From HGM05232 sp044433325 (GTDB lineage: Bacteria > Bacteroidota > Bacteroidia > Bacteroidales > Muribaculaceae), in NCBI GenBank assembly GCA_044433325.1, contig JAWXTT010000003.1, positions 1 to 54,361 of the forward strand: DNA of 54,361 nt, written 5' to 3'. A program made the position numbers and the translations under genes. Within the stretch, counting starts at the first letter, position 1. The number at the start of each line of letters is the position of its first letter. The notes below the pieces were generated by a model. It saw nothing but the letters and a program-made list of their open reading frames with translations. It searched no databases and had not been told where the DNA came from. This document shows positions 24,388-34,474 of the stretch, piece after piece.

Positions 24388-25674
24388 ATGACAAAGAGAA
24401 ATTTAAAATTTGAGACGCTACAACTACATGTTGGACAGGAGCAAGCAGACCCAGCAACTGGGGCGCGCGCAGTACCTATTTATCAAACTACATCTTATGT
24501 GTTTAACAACGCTGAACATGCCGAGGCTAGATTCGCACTTAAAGCTCCAGGTAATATCTATGGACGACTGACTAATGGTACACAAGATGTATTTGAACAA
24601 CGTGTGGCAGCCCTTGAGGGTGGCGCGGCTGCTCTAGCAGTAGCTTCAGGTGCAGCGGCTATTACGTATGCTATTAAGAATATTACACGTGCAGGTGACC
24701 ATGTGGTAGCAGCTAAAAATATCTATGGTGGCACATATAACCTACTGGCACACACATTGCCACAGGATGGTATTACTGCAACCTTTGTTGACCCATCAGA
24801 TATTAACAACTTTGAGAGTGCTATTACTGAAAAGACTAAGCTAATATTTGTCGAGAGTATCTGTAACCCAAATGCTGAGATTATAGATATAGAAGCGGTA
24901 GCTGAGGTTGCACACCGATATAATATCCCTTTGGTTGTTGATAATACATTTGCTACTCCTTACCTATTCCGCCCTATTGAGCATGGTGCTGATATTGTGG
25001 TACACTCAGCTACTAAGTTTATAGGTGGCCATGGGGTTTCACTGGGTGGTGTAATTGTTGATTCAGGTAAATTTGATTGGGTTGCTAGTGGTAAATTTCC
25101 ACAACTTACAGCCCCTGAGCCTAGCTATCACAATATTAAATTTGTGGATGTAGCTGGTGCAGTAGCTTACGCTATACGTTTACGTGCTATTCTTTTGCGT
25201 GATACAGGTGCTGCTATTAGTCCATTTAATCTGTTTACATTATTATTAGGATTAGAAACTTTATCGTTACGTGTTGAACGCCATGTACAGAACTCGTTAC
25301 GTGTGGTTGATTACCTAAGCAAACACCCAAAGGTGAAATGTGTAAATCACCCATCGCTACCCTCCCACCCTAACAATGATTTATATAATAGATATTACCC
25401 TAATGGTGGAGCTTCTATATTTACCTTTGAGATTGAGGGTGGCAAGAGTGAGGCGTTTAAGTTTATTGATTCGTTGGAGATATTCTCGCTATTGGCTAAT
25501 GTGGCTGATCAAAAATCATTGGTTATCCACCCTGCAACGACTACACATTCGCAACTTAATGAGAATGAACTAAATGACTTAGGTATTTATTCATCAACTA
25601 TACGTCTATCTATTGGCACTGAACATATTGATGATTTAATTTACGATATAGAAAACGCATTAAGTAAGATTTAA
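24388..25674 (+). CDS. metY: O-acetylhomoserine sulfhydrylase (homocysteine synthase)
   Basis: PLP enzyme that makes homocysteine from O-acetylhomoserine and sulfide. 428 aa, a Cys/Met-metabolism fold-type I enzyme. Phosphate-cup and cofactor motifs are AVASGAAAITYA and VVDNTFATP; the Schiff-base Lys is Lys210 in HSATKFIGGHG. The long C-terminal part (SLLANVADQKSLVIHPATTT) marks MetY rather than MetB/MetC. It is followed by metH and metF, giving a complete route from O-acetylhomoserine to methionine. Confidence 0.95.
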   Translation: MTKRNLKFETLQLHVGQEQADPATGARAVPIYQTTSYVFNNAEHAEARFALKAPGNIYGRLTNGTQDVFEQRVAALEGGAAALAVASGAAAITYAIKNITRAGDHVVAAKNIYGGTYNLLAHTLPQDGITATFVDPSDINNFESAITEKTKLIFVESICNPNAEIIDIEAVAEVAHRYNIPLVVDNTFATPYLFRPIEHGADIVVHSATKFIGGHGVSLGGVIVDSGKFDWVASGKFPQLTAPEPSYHNIKFVDVAGAVAYAIRLRAILLRDTGAAISPFNLFTLLLGLETLSLRVERHVQNSLRVVDYLSKHPKVKCVNHPSLPSHPNNDLYNRYYPNGGASIFTFEIEGGKSEAFKFIDSLEIFSLLANVADQKSLVIHPATTTHSQLNENELNDLGIYSSTIRLSIGTEHIDDLIYDIENALSKI

Positions 25675-25678
25675 TTCA

Positions 25679-25686
25679 TACCTTTG
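25679..25686 (+). promoter_or_regulatory. Internal -7 box before metH
   Basis: TACCTTTG in the 37-bp gap between metY and metH, identical to the metY box. metH-metF can therefore have their own transcript. Confidence 0.55.
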
Positions 25687-25711
25687 TATTTCATTTTATA
25701 ACATTTGTATA

Positions 25712-28700
25712 ATGAGTAAAATATCAATAGAGCAAGCAGTTACTGAGCGCATACTTATCTTAGATGGCGGTTTAGGAACTATGATACAACAGTATAAGCT
25801 AACTGAGGAGGATTATCGTTCAACACACTATGCTGATACCCCATATAAATTATTGGGGTGTAATGAGGTGCTGGTAAAGAGCGCGCCTAATATCATAGCT
25901 GAGATACATGAACAGTATCTGCAAGCTGGTGCTGATATTATCTCAACAGATACATTTAATGCAAACTCGGTATCGCTAATAGATTATGGGGTTCAGGATG
26001 AAGTGTATGAACTTAACTTCTTAGCGGCTAAACTGGCTAAAGATTTGGCTGAGAGATATACCCTTTTGGATAGTTCTAAACCTAGATTTGTTGCTGGTTC
26101 AATAGGTCCTACTAATCGCACAGCATCTATTAGTTCAGATATTAATAATCCTGCATCACGTTCAATTAGTTTCGATGAACTGGTTGATAGCTACTATACC
26201 CAAGCTAAGGGATTGGCTGATGGTGGTGCTGATATTTTCTTGATTGAGACTATCTTTGATACCCTTAATGCTAAGGCTGCTATCTTTGCTATTAATAAAC
26301 TATCTGAGGCGCGAGGTGCGAAGATTCCTCTGATGATTTCAGGAACACTGACTGATAAAAGTGGACGTACCCTATCAGGGCAAACACTAGAGGCGTTCTA
26401 TAACTCGGTTATATATGCTAAACCATTAAGTATTGGGCTTAACTGCTCATTCGGTGCGGCAGAATTACAATCTTATGTTTCAGAGTTATCAACATTAGCA
26501 TCTTGTAATGTTTCGGCACACCCTAATGCTGGATTGCCTAATCTGATGGGTGAGTATGATCAGGATGCTGAAACTATGGGTGAACTGATAGATGGATATC
26601 TTAAAGATGGTTCATTAAATATAGTGGGAGGATGTTGTGGAACAACTCCTGAACATATCCGCAAAATTGCTGAGAGAGTAAAAAACTACACCCCTCGTCC
26701 AATCCCAACGGAGCAAAAAACAACTACTCTAAGTGGATTAGAATCACTATATATAAAGGCTGAAACTAACTTTGTCAATGTTGGAGAGCGCGCTAATGTG
26801 GCTGGCTCTGCTAAATTTGCGAGATTAATTAGGGAGCAGAAATATGACGAGGCATTAGCAATAGTTCGTAGCCAAGTTGAGGCGGGCGCGCAAATTGTGG
26901 ATGTCTGCATGGATGATGGACTGTTGGATGCGGAGCGTGAGATGGTTAATTTCTTGAATTATATTATCTCTGATCCTGAAATTTCACGTGTACCATTGAT
27001 GATAGACTCATCGTCATGGAGTGTATTGGAGAGTGGTTTGAAGTGCGTTCAAGGTAAGAGTATTGTTAACTCGATATCCCTAAAGGAGGGTGAAAAGGAG
27101 TTCCTACATCACGCTAAACTAATTAATAACTATGGTGCAGCGGCTGTAGTGATGCTATTTGATGAGAAGGGGCAAGCTGACACCTTTGAAAGGAAAATTG
27201 AGGTTGCCAAACGTGCTTATGAATTACTAACCAGTAATGGTTTCCCTGCTGAGAATATTATCTTTGACCCAAATGTGCTATCAGTAGCTACTGGAATTGA
27301 GGAGCATGAGAGCTACGGAATAGATTTTATTCGCGCTTGTGGATGGATTAAAGAGAATCTCCCTTATGCTAAGGTTAGCGGTGGGGTTAGTAACCTATCA
27401 TTCTCATTCCGCGGAAATAATAAGATTCGTGAGGCTATGCACTCGGTTTTTCTTTACCACGCTATCAAAGAGGGTATGGATATGGCTATCGTTAATCCTG
27501 CCATGTTGCAGATATATTCAGATATCCCTGCTGACCTATTGGAGCTGTGTGAGGATGTAGTGCTTAATCGCCGTAAAGATGCAACTGAACGTTTAACTGA
27601 ATATGCTAACCATACTATCAACGCTAAAGGGAGTGACAATGTCGAAAAGCGAGTTGAAGAGTGGCGCAATAACCCAGTCGAAGAGCGTATCTCTTATGCA
27701 CTAATCAAAGGGAATACTGAATATATAGATAAAGACACCCTAGAGGTATATAACAAGATAAATAACCCTATCAAGGTAATAGACAATGTTCTAATGCCTG
27801 CAATGGAGCAGATAGGTGAACTATTTGCAAGTGGTAAGATGTTCTTGCCACAGGTGGTTAAGAGTGCGCGAGTGATGAAAAGCTCAGTAGCAATACTTAC
27901 ACCATTTATCGAAGCACAAAATAGTGGCGAGGCTACTCATAATGGGCGTGTCCTAATGGCTACTGTTAAGGGGGATGTTCATGATATCGGGAAGAATATC
28001 GTTTCAGTGGTAATGACCTGTAATGGTTACCTAATTGATGATTTAGGGGTAATGACTGAAACAGATGATATCGTTAACAAAGCACAAGAGTGGGGAGCGG
28101 ATGCAATAGGATTGAGTGGACTGATAACTCCATCACTAGAACAGATGTGTAATGTTCTGAAAGAGTTACAACGCCGCGGATTGAAAACTCCTGTAATGAT
28201 AGGTGGAGCTACAACCTCAGAGCTTCACACTGCGGTTAAGCTAGCACCTGTTTATGATGGAGTGGTTATTCATTGCACTGATGCCTCAAAAAATATATTG
28301 GTCTTATCTAAGCTATTATCTGCTAATGCAGATGAATATATAACGGATATTAAGAGCCGTCAAGAGGAGCTACGTAAACTATTCTATGAACGTGAGGCGG
28401 CTAGAGAGTTAAAGAGCCTAATTGCGGCTAGAGCTGATGCTTTTAAATGTGACTTTAGCAATATTATTGCACCTAACGTTTTGGGTAAAACTCACTTTGC
28501 GGACTTCCCTATTGATAAGGTCGAGGAGTTTATCAATTGGACACAGTTTTTTGCAGCTTGGGGATTACGTGGAGGATATCCACAGGTGTTAAGCTCAGAG
28601 GAATATGGTGAGGAGGCTACTAAACTATTTGCTGATGCACAGCAACTATTACAACGCGTTAAGAGTGAAAAGATAATTAAACTATGTGGCACAGTAGCAA

Positions 28701-29344
28701 TATATCCAGCCCTTAGTGTAGGGGATAATATCATCATCATCAGTGATGAAAAAGGGGGTAAAACAACATTACCACAGCTACGCAACCAACAACAAAACAG
28801 AGAGGTTAACATATCATTAGCAGATTTTATCTCACCTAATGGGGATGATTATATTGGAGCGTTTGCCTTGACAGCAGGAGTTGGATTAAAGGAGCGCGAA
28901 GCTGAGCTAAAAGCAGCCAACGATGATTATCACGCTATAATGCTTAAACTACTAGCGGATAGATTAGCGGAAGCGTTTGCTGAGTGTGTACATAAGTTAG
29001 TACGTCAAGAGATTTGGGGTTTCCAAACTAAGGAGTTCACTTTAAAGGGGCTATTCCATGGTGATTATCAAGGGATACGTGCCGCTTTTGGCTATCCATC
29101 ATGTCCAGATCACTCACTTAAACGTGAAGTTTTTGAGCTGTTGGATATCGAGAAAGATACTCCTATGGAGTTAACTGAGAATTTTATGATTTCACCAGGG
29201 GAATCTATCTGTGGATTGATATTTGCCAATGCTGATTCTAAATTCTTTGAGCTAGGGAAAATTTCACCTGAACAATTAAATGATTACTCACAAAGACGTG
29301 GATTTAAAACAGAAGAAATATCAAAAATCATAAAGAGTCTATGA
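25712..29344 (+). CDS. metH: Cobalamin-dependent methionine synthase
   Basis: Transfers a methyl group from methyl-tetrahydrofolate to homocysteine through cobalamin. 1210 aa with all four modules. The homocysteine module (1-~325) has zinc ligands Cys245 and Cys308-Cys309 (GGCCGTTPEH). The folate module (~345-620) includes NVGERANVAGSAKFARLI. The cobalamin module (~645-880) has DVHDIGKNIVSVV with lower ligand His757 and the GLSGLITPS loop. The reactivation module (~900-1210) has HGDYQGIRAAFGYPSCPDH. It overlaps metF by 4 bp. The organism needs cobalamin or uptake of it. Confidence 0.97.
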   Translation: MSKISIEQAVTERILILDGGLGTMIQQYKLTEEDYRSTHYADTPYKLLGCNEVLVKSAPNIIAEIHEQYLQAGADIISTDTFNANSVSLIDYGVQDEVYELNFLAAKLAKDLAERYTLLDSSKPRFVAGSIGPTNRTASISSDINNPASRSISFDELVDSYYTQAKGLADGGADIFLIETIFDTLNAKAAIFAINKLSEARGAKIPLMISGTLTDKSGRTLSGQTLEAFYNSVIYAKPLSIGLNCSFGAAELQSYVSELSTLASCNVSAHPNAGLPNLMGEYDQDAETMGELIDGYLKDGSLNIVGGCCGTTPEHIRKIAERVKNYTPRPIPTEQKTTTLSGLESLYIKAETNFVNVGERANVAGSAKFARLIREQKYDEALAIVRSQVEAGAQIVDVCMDDGLLDAEREMVNFLNYIISDPEISRVPLMIDSSSWSVLESGLKCVQGKSIVNSISLKEGEKEFLHHAKLINNYGAAAVVMLFDEKGQADTFERKIEVAKRAYELLTSNGFPAENIIFDPNVLSVATGIEEHESYGIDFIRACGWIKENLPYAKVSGGVSNLSFSFRGNNKIREAMHSVFLYHAIKEGMDMAIVNPAMLQIYSDIPADLLELCEDVVLNRRKDATERLTEYANHTINAKGSDNVEKRVEEWRNNPVEERISYALIKGNTEYIDKDTLEVYNKINNPIKVIDNVLMPAMEQIGELFASGKMFLPQVVKSARVMKSSVAILTPFIEAQNSGEATHNGRVLMATVKGDVHDIGKNIVSVVMTCNGYLIDDLGVMTETDDIVNKAQEWGADAIGLSGLITPSLEQMCNVLKELQRRGLKTPVMIGGATTSELHTAVKLAPVYDGVVIHCTDASKNILVLSKLLSANADEYITDIKSRQEELRKLFYEREAARELKSLIAARADAFKCDFSNIIAPNVLGKTHFADFPIDKVEEFINWTQFFAAWGLRGGYPQVLSSEEYGEEATKLFADAQQLLQRVKSEKIIKLCGTVAIYPALSVGDNIIIISDEKGGKTTLPQLRNQQQNREVNISLADFISPNGDDYIGAFALTAGVGLKEREAELKAANDDYHAIMLKLLADRLAEAFAECVHKLVRQEIWGFQTKEFTLKGLFHGDYQGIRAAFGYPSCPDHSLKREVFELLDIEKDTPMELTENFMISPGESICGLIFANADSKFFELGKISPEQLNDYSQRRGFKTEEISKIIKSL

Positions 29345-30303
29345 ACATCTTAGAATTAATAAATAGAGCAACCGAGAGCGGTAAAACAGCTTTCGCATTT
29401 GAATTACTACCTCCACTTAAAGGGGATGGATTAGGGAAGGTTTATGATGCTATTGATAACCTGATGGAGTTCAACCCTATATATATAAATGTAACATATC
29501 ATCGCGAGGATGTTAAGTATGTCGAACATAAGGATGGATTACTGGAGAAACGTATCACTCGTCGTCGTCCTAGTACCGTTGGCGTATCAGCAGCAATTAA
29601 TCGTAAATATGGTGTTGAGGTCGTACCACACCTAATTTGTGGCGGTAACTCACGCTACGATATCGAGGATGCTTTGATAGATATGGACTTTCTTGGGATA
29701 AACAATGTATTAGCTCTGCGTGGTGATTCACTAAAGGGTGAGCGAGTATTCTCACCACACGTGAATGGTCACAGCTACGCTAATGAGCTAGTTGCTCAGA
29801 TTACAGATATGAATAATGGTATCTTTATTGATGGAGAGGTAAAGGAGTGTCACCACTCTAAATTCTGCGTTGGCGTTGCTGGCTATCCCGAAAAGCATGC
29901 CGAAGCCCCAAATCCTAAGAAAGATATGCTAAACCTAAAAGCTAAGATTGATGCAGGTGCTAGCTATATAGTAACACAGATGTGTTTCGATAATAGCAAA
30001 ATATTTAAGTTTATTGAGGATTGTCGCGCAGTAGGTATCACTGTCCCTATCGTTCCTGGCATTAAACCTATCTCAACCAAAGCGCACCTTTCGCTACTGC
30101 CACAGACTTTCCATGTTGATATCCCTGAGGAGCTAGTCCGTGAAGTAGAAAAATGCAAAAACAATATAGAAGTCCGTGAAGTGGGTGTACAATGGGCTAT
30201 CCGTCAATCAAAAGAGCTTAAAGATTATGGTATTCCAGTACTACACTACTACTCAATGGGTAATACTGACAATATCGCTAAGATAGCACGCGCCATATTC
30301 TAA
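29341..30303 (+). CDS. metF: 5,10-methylenetetrahydrofolate reductase
   Basis: Makes the methyl-tetrahydrofolate used by MetH. 320 aa, a single FAD-binding TIM barrel: FAFELLPPLKGDG at the start, NVTYHRED, VPHLICGGNSRYDIEDAL, LALRGD and TQMCFDNSKIFKF. The start ATG overlaps the metH TGA (ATGA), so the two are translationally coupled. Confidence 0.95.
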   Translation: MNILELINRATESGKTAFAFELLPPLKGDGLGKVYDAIDNLMEFNPIYINVTYHREDVKYVEHKDGLLEKRITRRRPSTVGVSAAINRKYGVEVVPHLICGGNSRYDIEDALIDMDFLGINNVLALRGDSLKGERVFSPHVNGHSYANELVAQITDMNNGIFIDGEVKECHHSKFCVGVAGYPEKHAEAPNPKKDMLNLKAKIDAGASYIVTQMCFDNSKIFKFIEDCRAVGITVPIVPGIKPISTKAHLSLLPQTFHVDIPEELVREVEKCKNNIEVREVGVQWAIRQSKELKDYGIPVLHYYSMGNTDNIAKIARAIF

Positions 30304-30326
30304 TTCAACAGGCGGGAAGAGATACT

Positions 30327-31835
30327 TTAATCGATAGGGATTTTAATCTTCTGACCCGCTTTTATTTTGGTACCATACATATTATTTGCTCGTTGGATAT
30401 CCTTTACACTTACCCCTTTATATTTATCAGCTATTGCAGATAGGCTTTCACCACGTTTTACTGTATGGTTGCGAAATTTAGGTGCTTCTTGGCTCTTGAC
30501 AACATCCTTTTTAGCTACTGGCTTAGTGTAGGCTGTTTTATATGTTTGGATTTGTAGGCGTTCACCAATACGTATATTGTTATTTTTCTTGTTGTTCCAC
30601 GATTTAAGTGAGCTTAATGATACGCCATATCTCTGTGCTATACCACCTAAAGTTTCACCCTTGCTAACTTTATGATATTTCACCTCTAATTGTCGCGTGA
30701 TAACTGTTCCATCCTCACGTTGACTAACCTCTTGACCTGGTTCAATTACTCCACGTGGAGTAAATTTATCCTTGTTCCTAACGACTACACTATCCGCACT
30801 CATAATATAAGCATATATCTGCTGTGAAGGCAAGGTTAGTGAGTATGCACGTGAATCTCCAGGGATTATATTCATCTTATATTGGGGATTTAAGGCTGCT
30901 ATTGCCTCAACAGGAATATTCAGAACATCAGCAATCTGTTCAAAATGCACCCTTTTAGTAACATGTATCGTATCAGTCACCAATGGTTTAGTTGCTAGCA
31001 CTGGTTTAATATCGTGTAAATCATAATATGTCATTACATAATTAGCGGCAATAAAGGCTGGCACATAATCACGAGTTTCCTTTGGTAATAGGAAATAGAT
31101 ATCCCAATAATCCTTTTTCCCCTCAACACTACAACGTTTTAATGCTTTATTTACATTACCCATTCCACAATTATAGGCTGCAATAGCTAAATACCAATCG
31201 TCATAAATATTATATAAATCAGATAGATACTTAACCGCCTTAGCTGTTGAAACATATGGATCACGACGCTCATCAACCAATGAATTAACACTCATACCTA
31301 GCCCCTTAGCTGTTGGTAGCATAAATTGCCATAGACCAGAAGCCCCAACGGGTGATACTGCATTTGGATTAAGAGCGGACTCAATTATCGGTAAATATTT
31401 CAATTCTAAAGGTAATCCCTGCGCATCTAACTCCTGCTCAAAGATAGGCATATAATATAGGCTTAATCCTAACATAGTCTCAACCAATGAGTGATGTCTA
31501 ACAGTATAAGCCTCAATAAACTTCTTTACAACTTGATTATATGGCATCTGAATAATTGTAGGCATTGCATTTAATCTATCCACATAATCCTGATCTGTTA
31601 GTTCAGAATTTTTTTTGGCTTTATAGTTATTGCTATGACTTGATACTGTGTAATTACGTAGATACCAACTTCCCATCATCTCAGTAGCATTAGTTTCAAA
31701 ACGTTCTGCCATTATAGTTGTGTCTGTTGGAATAGAGTCATTAACAGCCAATAGGCTCATTGATTTACTCTTAGCTGTTATAGTAAAGCATGTAGTAACA
31801 ATGCATAGTGAGAGTATTGCCTTAGTTATTCTCAT
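30327..31835 (-). CDS. mltD: MltD-type lytic transglycosylase with two LysM domains
   Basis: Cuts the glycan strands of peptidoglycan with formation of 1,6-anhydro-muramic acid ends. A start at 31835 gives a normal signal peptide (MRITKAILSLCIVTTCFTI); a longer start at 31877 would overlap the previous gene by 19 bp. The SLT domain (~100-260) has the catalytic Glu in YLPIIESALNPNAVSP (Glu152 from this start), then GASGLWQFMLPTAKGLGM and AIAAYNCGMGNV. Two LysM units occupy ~395-440 (YHKVSKGETLGGIAQRYGVS) and ~455-500 (HTVKRGESLSAIADKYKG). It is the last gene of the parAB operon. Confidence 0.92.
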   Translation of the reverse strand: MRITKAILSLCIVTTCFTITAKSKSMSLLAVNDSIPTDTTIMAERFETNATEMMGSWYLRNYTVSSHSNNYKAKKNSELTDQDYVDRLNAMPTIIQMPYNQVVKKFIEAYTVRHHSLVETMLGLSLYYMPIFEQELDAQGLPLELKYLPIIESALNPNAVSPVGASGLWQFMLPTAKGLGMSVNSLVDERRDPYVSTAKAVKYLSDLYNIYDDWYLAIAAYNCGMGNVNKALKRCSVEGKKDYWDIYFLLPKETRDYVPAFIAANYVMTYYDLHDIKPVLATKPLVTDTIHVTKRVHFEQIADVLNIPVEAIAALNPQYKMNIIPGDSRAYSLTLPSQQIYAYIMSADSVVVRNKDKFTPRGVIEPGQEVSQREDGTVITRQLEVKYHKVSKGETLGGIAQRYGVSLSSLKSWNNKKNNNIRIGERLQIQTYKTAYTKPVAKKDVVKSQEAPKFRNHTVKRGESLSAIADKYKGVSVKDIQRANNMYGTKIKAGQKIKIPID

Positions 31836-31858
31836 GATAATTGTGTGTAATCTGTTTT

Positions 31859-32665
31859 TTAAAAATTTATTGACCATTGTATCCCAGCTGACGGAACCCC
31901 ATTACTATCGGTCTGTAAGATAGCAGGATACACATTCATGGAGAGATCTGGTGAAATATCAAATTGTGACAACGAAGCATCAACATAAGCATCAACCATA
32001 CATAGCATATATAGTCCAACTAAGCATATTATAGATAACTCACGATTGTGACGATAATAATCTTTTTTAGTTTTCAGCGCACCTTGTAACCAGCCCATAT
32101 CAATATCTGCTTCGTTGGTATTAGGTGCATAGAAATCCATATAACTATTAGTATTTGGGTCGTTGTCCATCGAATCTTTATATGCTAATGCATAATCTGT
32201 TAACATCTGTGTGTTCCACATCAACGCATAGGTAATACCAACTGCACCACCAACTATTATAGGTAATTTCCAATATTTACGATTATAAACTTGCCCTAGA
32301 CCAGGAAAAAGTGCTGACATCCATACTGCACGCGTAGGGTTAGGGAAAAACATACGCACCTTTTCACCCGAAAAAGCATCGATAGAATCTAATGCTAATG
32401 AATCGCTATTTAGGGGCATAGATAGATCTGTTAGCGTAGGGATAGTATCACTGTATATTGGTATTTGTGGCATATCCGTCAACTCTTCAACATCCTCAAC
32501 CTCCTCAGCATCTACCGCTTTCACAATCTCTAAAGGCTCATTAATAGAGTCATTAGCTGTGACAATATCAGCATATACCTGTATAGTTGATACAAGCACA
32601 ATTAATAATACCAGCAGGCTACGTATAATAGAATTGTTAACCATTGACACCTTTTTTACTCTCAC
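31859..32665 (-). CDS. DUF5683 membrane protein
   Basis: 268 aa. Signal or first membrane segment (~12-32), an acidic periplasmic stretch, then the DUF5683 core RAVWMSALFPGLGQVYNRKYWKLP with two further membrane segments. Function unknown; it is regularly found between parB and a lytic transglycosylase in Bacteroidota, as here. It starts 26 bp after parB. Confidence 0.85.
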   Translation of the reverse strand: MRVKKVSMVNNSIIRSLLVLLIVLVSTIQVYADIVTANDSINEPLEIVKAVDAEEVEDVEELTDMPQIPIYSDTIPTLTDLSMPLNSDSLALDSIDAFSGEKVRMFFPNPTRAVWMSALFPGLGQVYNRKYWKLPIIVGGAVGITYALMWNTQMLTDYALAYKDSMDNDPNTNSYMDFYAPNTNEADIDMGWLQGALKTKKDYYRHNRELSIICLVGLYMLCMVDAYVDASLSQFDISPDLSMNVYPAILQTDSNGVPSAGIQWSINF

Positions 32666-32691
32666 TCCACCCCTTGTTATATTAGGATAGA

Positions 32692-33576
32692 CTATTTTAG
32701 TTTGTCAAAGATAGTAATTAATCTTTCAAGTTCCTCTTCATTTTTAAAAGAGAATGAAATTTTACCTTTTCCTGCATTATTACAAGATAAATTAACAGGC
32801 AATTTAAAGACTTGTGCTAGATGTTTTTTAAGGATATTATACTCCTTATTTGAACCTCTAGTAGCAATCGTTTCAACTCCATCTTCACTATCCTGTTGAA
32901 GTTTTCGCTTATACTCATTGGCTAAAGCCTCAACTTCACGTACTGATAGTTTATTCTTGATAGTTTGATTATATATTTTTAGCTGAATGGATGGCACATC
33001 AACAGTCAGAATAGCTCTAGCATGACCCATATCAACAACTTTATCACGCAATCCTAGTTGCACCTCAGCAGGAAGTTTTAATAGGCGTAGGAAGTTAGCA
33101 ATTGTAGCACGTTTCTTACCTATACGCTCACTTAAACGCTCTTGAGTGAGATTATATTGCTCAATAAGTTTCTTAAAAGTTAATGCTATCTCTATTGCAT
33201 TTAAATCTTCACGTTGGATATTCTCAATCAACGCCATCTCAGTTAATTCAGCATCATTAGCTGTACGCACATAAGCAGGAACTGAGCTTAACCCAGCCAA
33301 TTTAGCGGCACGATAACGACGCTCTCCTGAGATAATCTGATATGCATTATTTGATGTTTTACGTAGTGTTAATGGTTGTATTATCCCCAACTCCTTGATA
33401 GATGTGGCTAACTCCTCTAATGATTCCTCATCAAATGATGTGCGTGGTTGCTCAGGATTAGGAGTAATAGAACTTAGTGATATCTCACTTATAGCTGATG
33501 AACCTGATGTTTGAATATCACTCATTGATATTAACGAATCTAATCCACGACCTAATGCACTCTTCTTAACTGCCAT
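32692..33576 (-). CDS. parB: Chromosome-partitioning protein ParB
   Basis: 294 aa. The N-terminal CTPase/ParB domain (~25-115) includes PNPEQPRTSFDEESLEEL and the GERRYRA box with AEMTLIENIQRE-like ELTEMALIENIQREDLNAIE. A helix-turn-helix (~120-180: LTQERLSERIGKKRATIANF, LRLLKLP) binds parS. The C-terminal part (~245-294) is the dimer domain. Its partner ParA is 19 bp upstream. Confidence 0.95.
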   Translation of the reverse strand: MAVKKSALGRGLDSLISMSDIQTSGSSAISEISLSSITPNPEQPRTSFDEESLEELATSIKELGIIQPLTLRKTSNNAYQIISGERRYRAAKLAGLSSVPAYVRTANDAELTEMALIENIQREDLNAIEIALTFKKLIEQYNLTQERLSERIGKKRATIANFLRLLKLPAEVQLGLRDKVVDMGHARAILTVDVPSIQLKIYNQTIKNKLSVREVEALANEYKRKLQQDSEDGVETIATRGSNKEYNILKKHLAQVFKLPVNLSCNNAGKGKISFSFKNEEELERLITIFDKLK

Positions 33577-33595
33577 AATAACCTCCCCCTTTTAT

Positions 33596-34360
33596 TTATC
33601 TATTTTTTGCTATAATCTCCTTTGCTAATTGAATATGATTGGCTGCACCGCGGCTCTCAGCATCATAAAGGATTACTGGTAAACCATGACTAGGAGCTTC
33701 ACTTAACTTAATATTACGAGCTATTACCGAATTGAATACCATATCAGCAAAGTGTCCCTTTAGCTCCTCATAAATCTGATTAGCTAACCTTAAACGCGCA
33801 TCATACATAGTCAATAGGAAACCCTCAATCTCCAGATTAGGATTTAAACGAGATTTGATAATACGTATTGTATTCAACAATTTACTAATACCCTCAAGAG
33901 CAAAATATTCAGCCTGTACAGGGATAATCACGGAATTAGCCGCTGTTAACGCATTAACAGTTATCAACCCTAGTGATGGAGAACAGTCAATTAGAACAAA
34001 GTCATAATCCAAATCCTCATTAGCTAATAAGTTAAGTAGTATATTTTCTCGATTGCTTTTACTGATCAGCTCCAATTCAGCTCCCACTAAATCAATACGT
34101 GAACCTATCAGGTCTAAACCCTTAACACAGGTCTCAACCTTAGCACCATGAATTGGGTATTCATCCACTAAACATTCATAAATAGAGCTGCTTAAATTCT
34201 GAGAATCAACACCTAAACCTGAAGTGGCATTAGCTTGTGGATCAGCATCTATTAATAACACTCTCTTACCCTCCATTGCCAACGAAGCGGCTAGGTTGAT
34301 GGCAGTAGTAGTCTTACCTACTCCACCCTTTTGATTAGCGATTGCAATTACTTTACTCAT
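33596..34360 (-). CDS. parA: Chromosome-partitioning ATPase ParA (Soj)
   Basis: 254 aa, MinD/ParA-type ATPase that moves ParB-bound origin regions. The deviant Walker A is KGGVGKTTT (residues 11-19), Walker B VLIDCSPSLGLIT, and the start IAIANQKGG is typical of Soj. First gene of a four-gene operon. A minus-strand box TTACTTTG (34396-34389, one mismatch) may be its promoter. Confidence 0.95.
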   Translation of the reverse strand: MSKVIAIANQKGGVGKTTTAINLAASLAMEGKRVLLIDADPQANATSGLGVDSQNLSSSIYECLVDEYPIHGAKVETCVKGLDLIGSRIDLVGAELELISKSNRENILLNLLANEDLDYDFVLIDCSPSLGLITVNALTAANSVIIPVQAEYFALEGISKLLNTIRIIKSRLNPNLEIEGFLLTMYDARLRLANQIYEELKGHFADMVFNSVIARNIKLSEAPSHGLPVILYDAESRGAANHIQLAKEIIAKNR

Positions 34361-34474
34361 ATCTATACTCCTTATATTATACTGAATGCAAAGTAATTAA
34401 TTAATATAATATGATTAAAGTTTTTGTTGTTGAATTTGCGTTAAATGTTGATAAGTCGGGGTATTTGTTAATAA

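Noticed and set aside
30304..30360. Terminator between convergent metF and mltD
   Set aside because: A GCGGG/CCCGC pairing exists but the stem is imperfect, overlaps the mltD coding end and lacks a convincing T run.
30746..30763. An 18-bp perfect palindrome TTACTCCACGTGGAGTAA, close to the parAB genes, as a parS site
   Set aside because: It differs from the parS consensus at four of 16 positions and lies inside mltD, where it codes T-P-R-G-V. Other CCACGTGG cores in this window also come from Pro-Arg-Gly codons. A ParB ChIP experiment would settle it.
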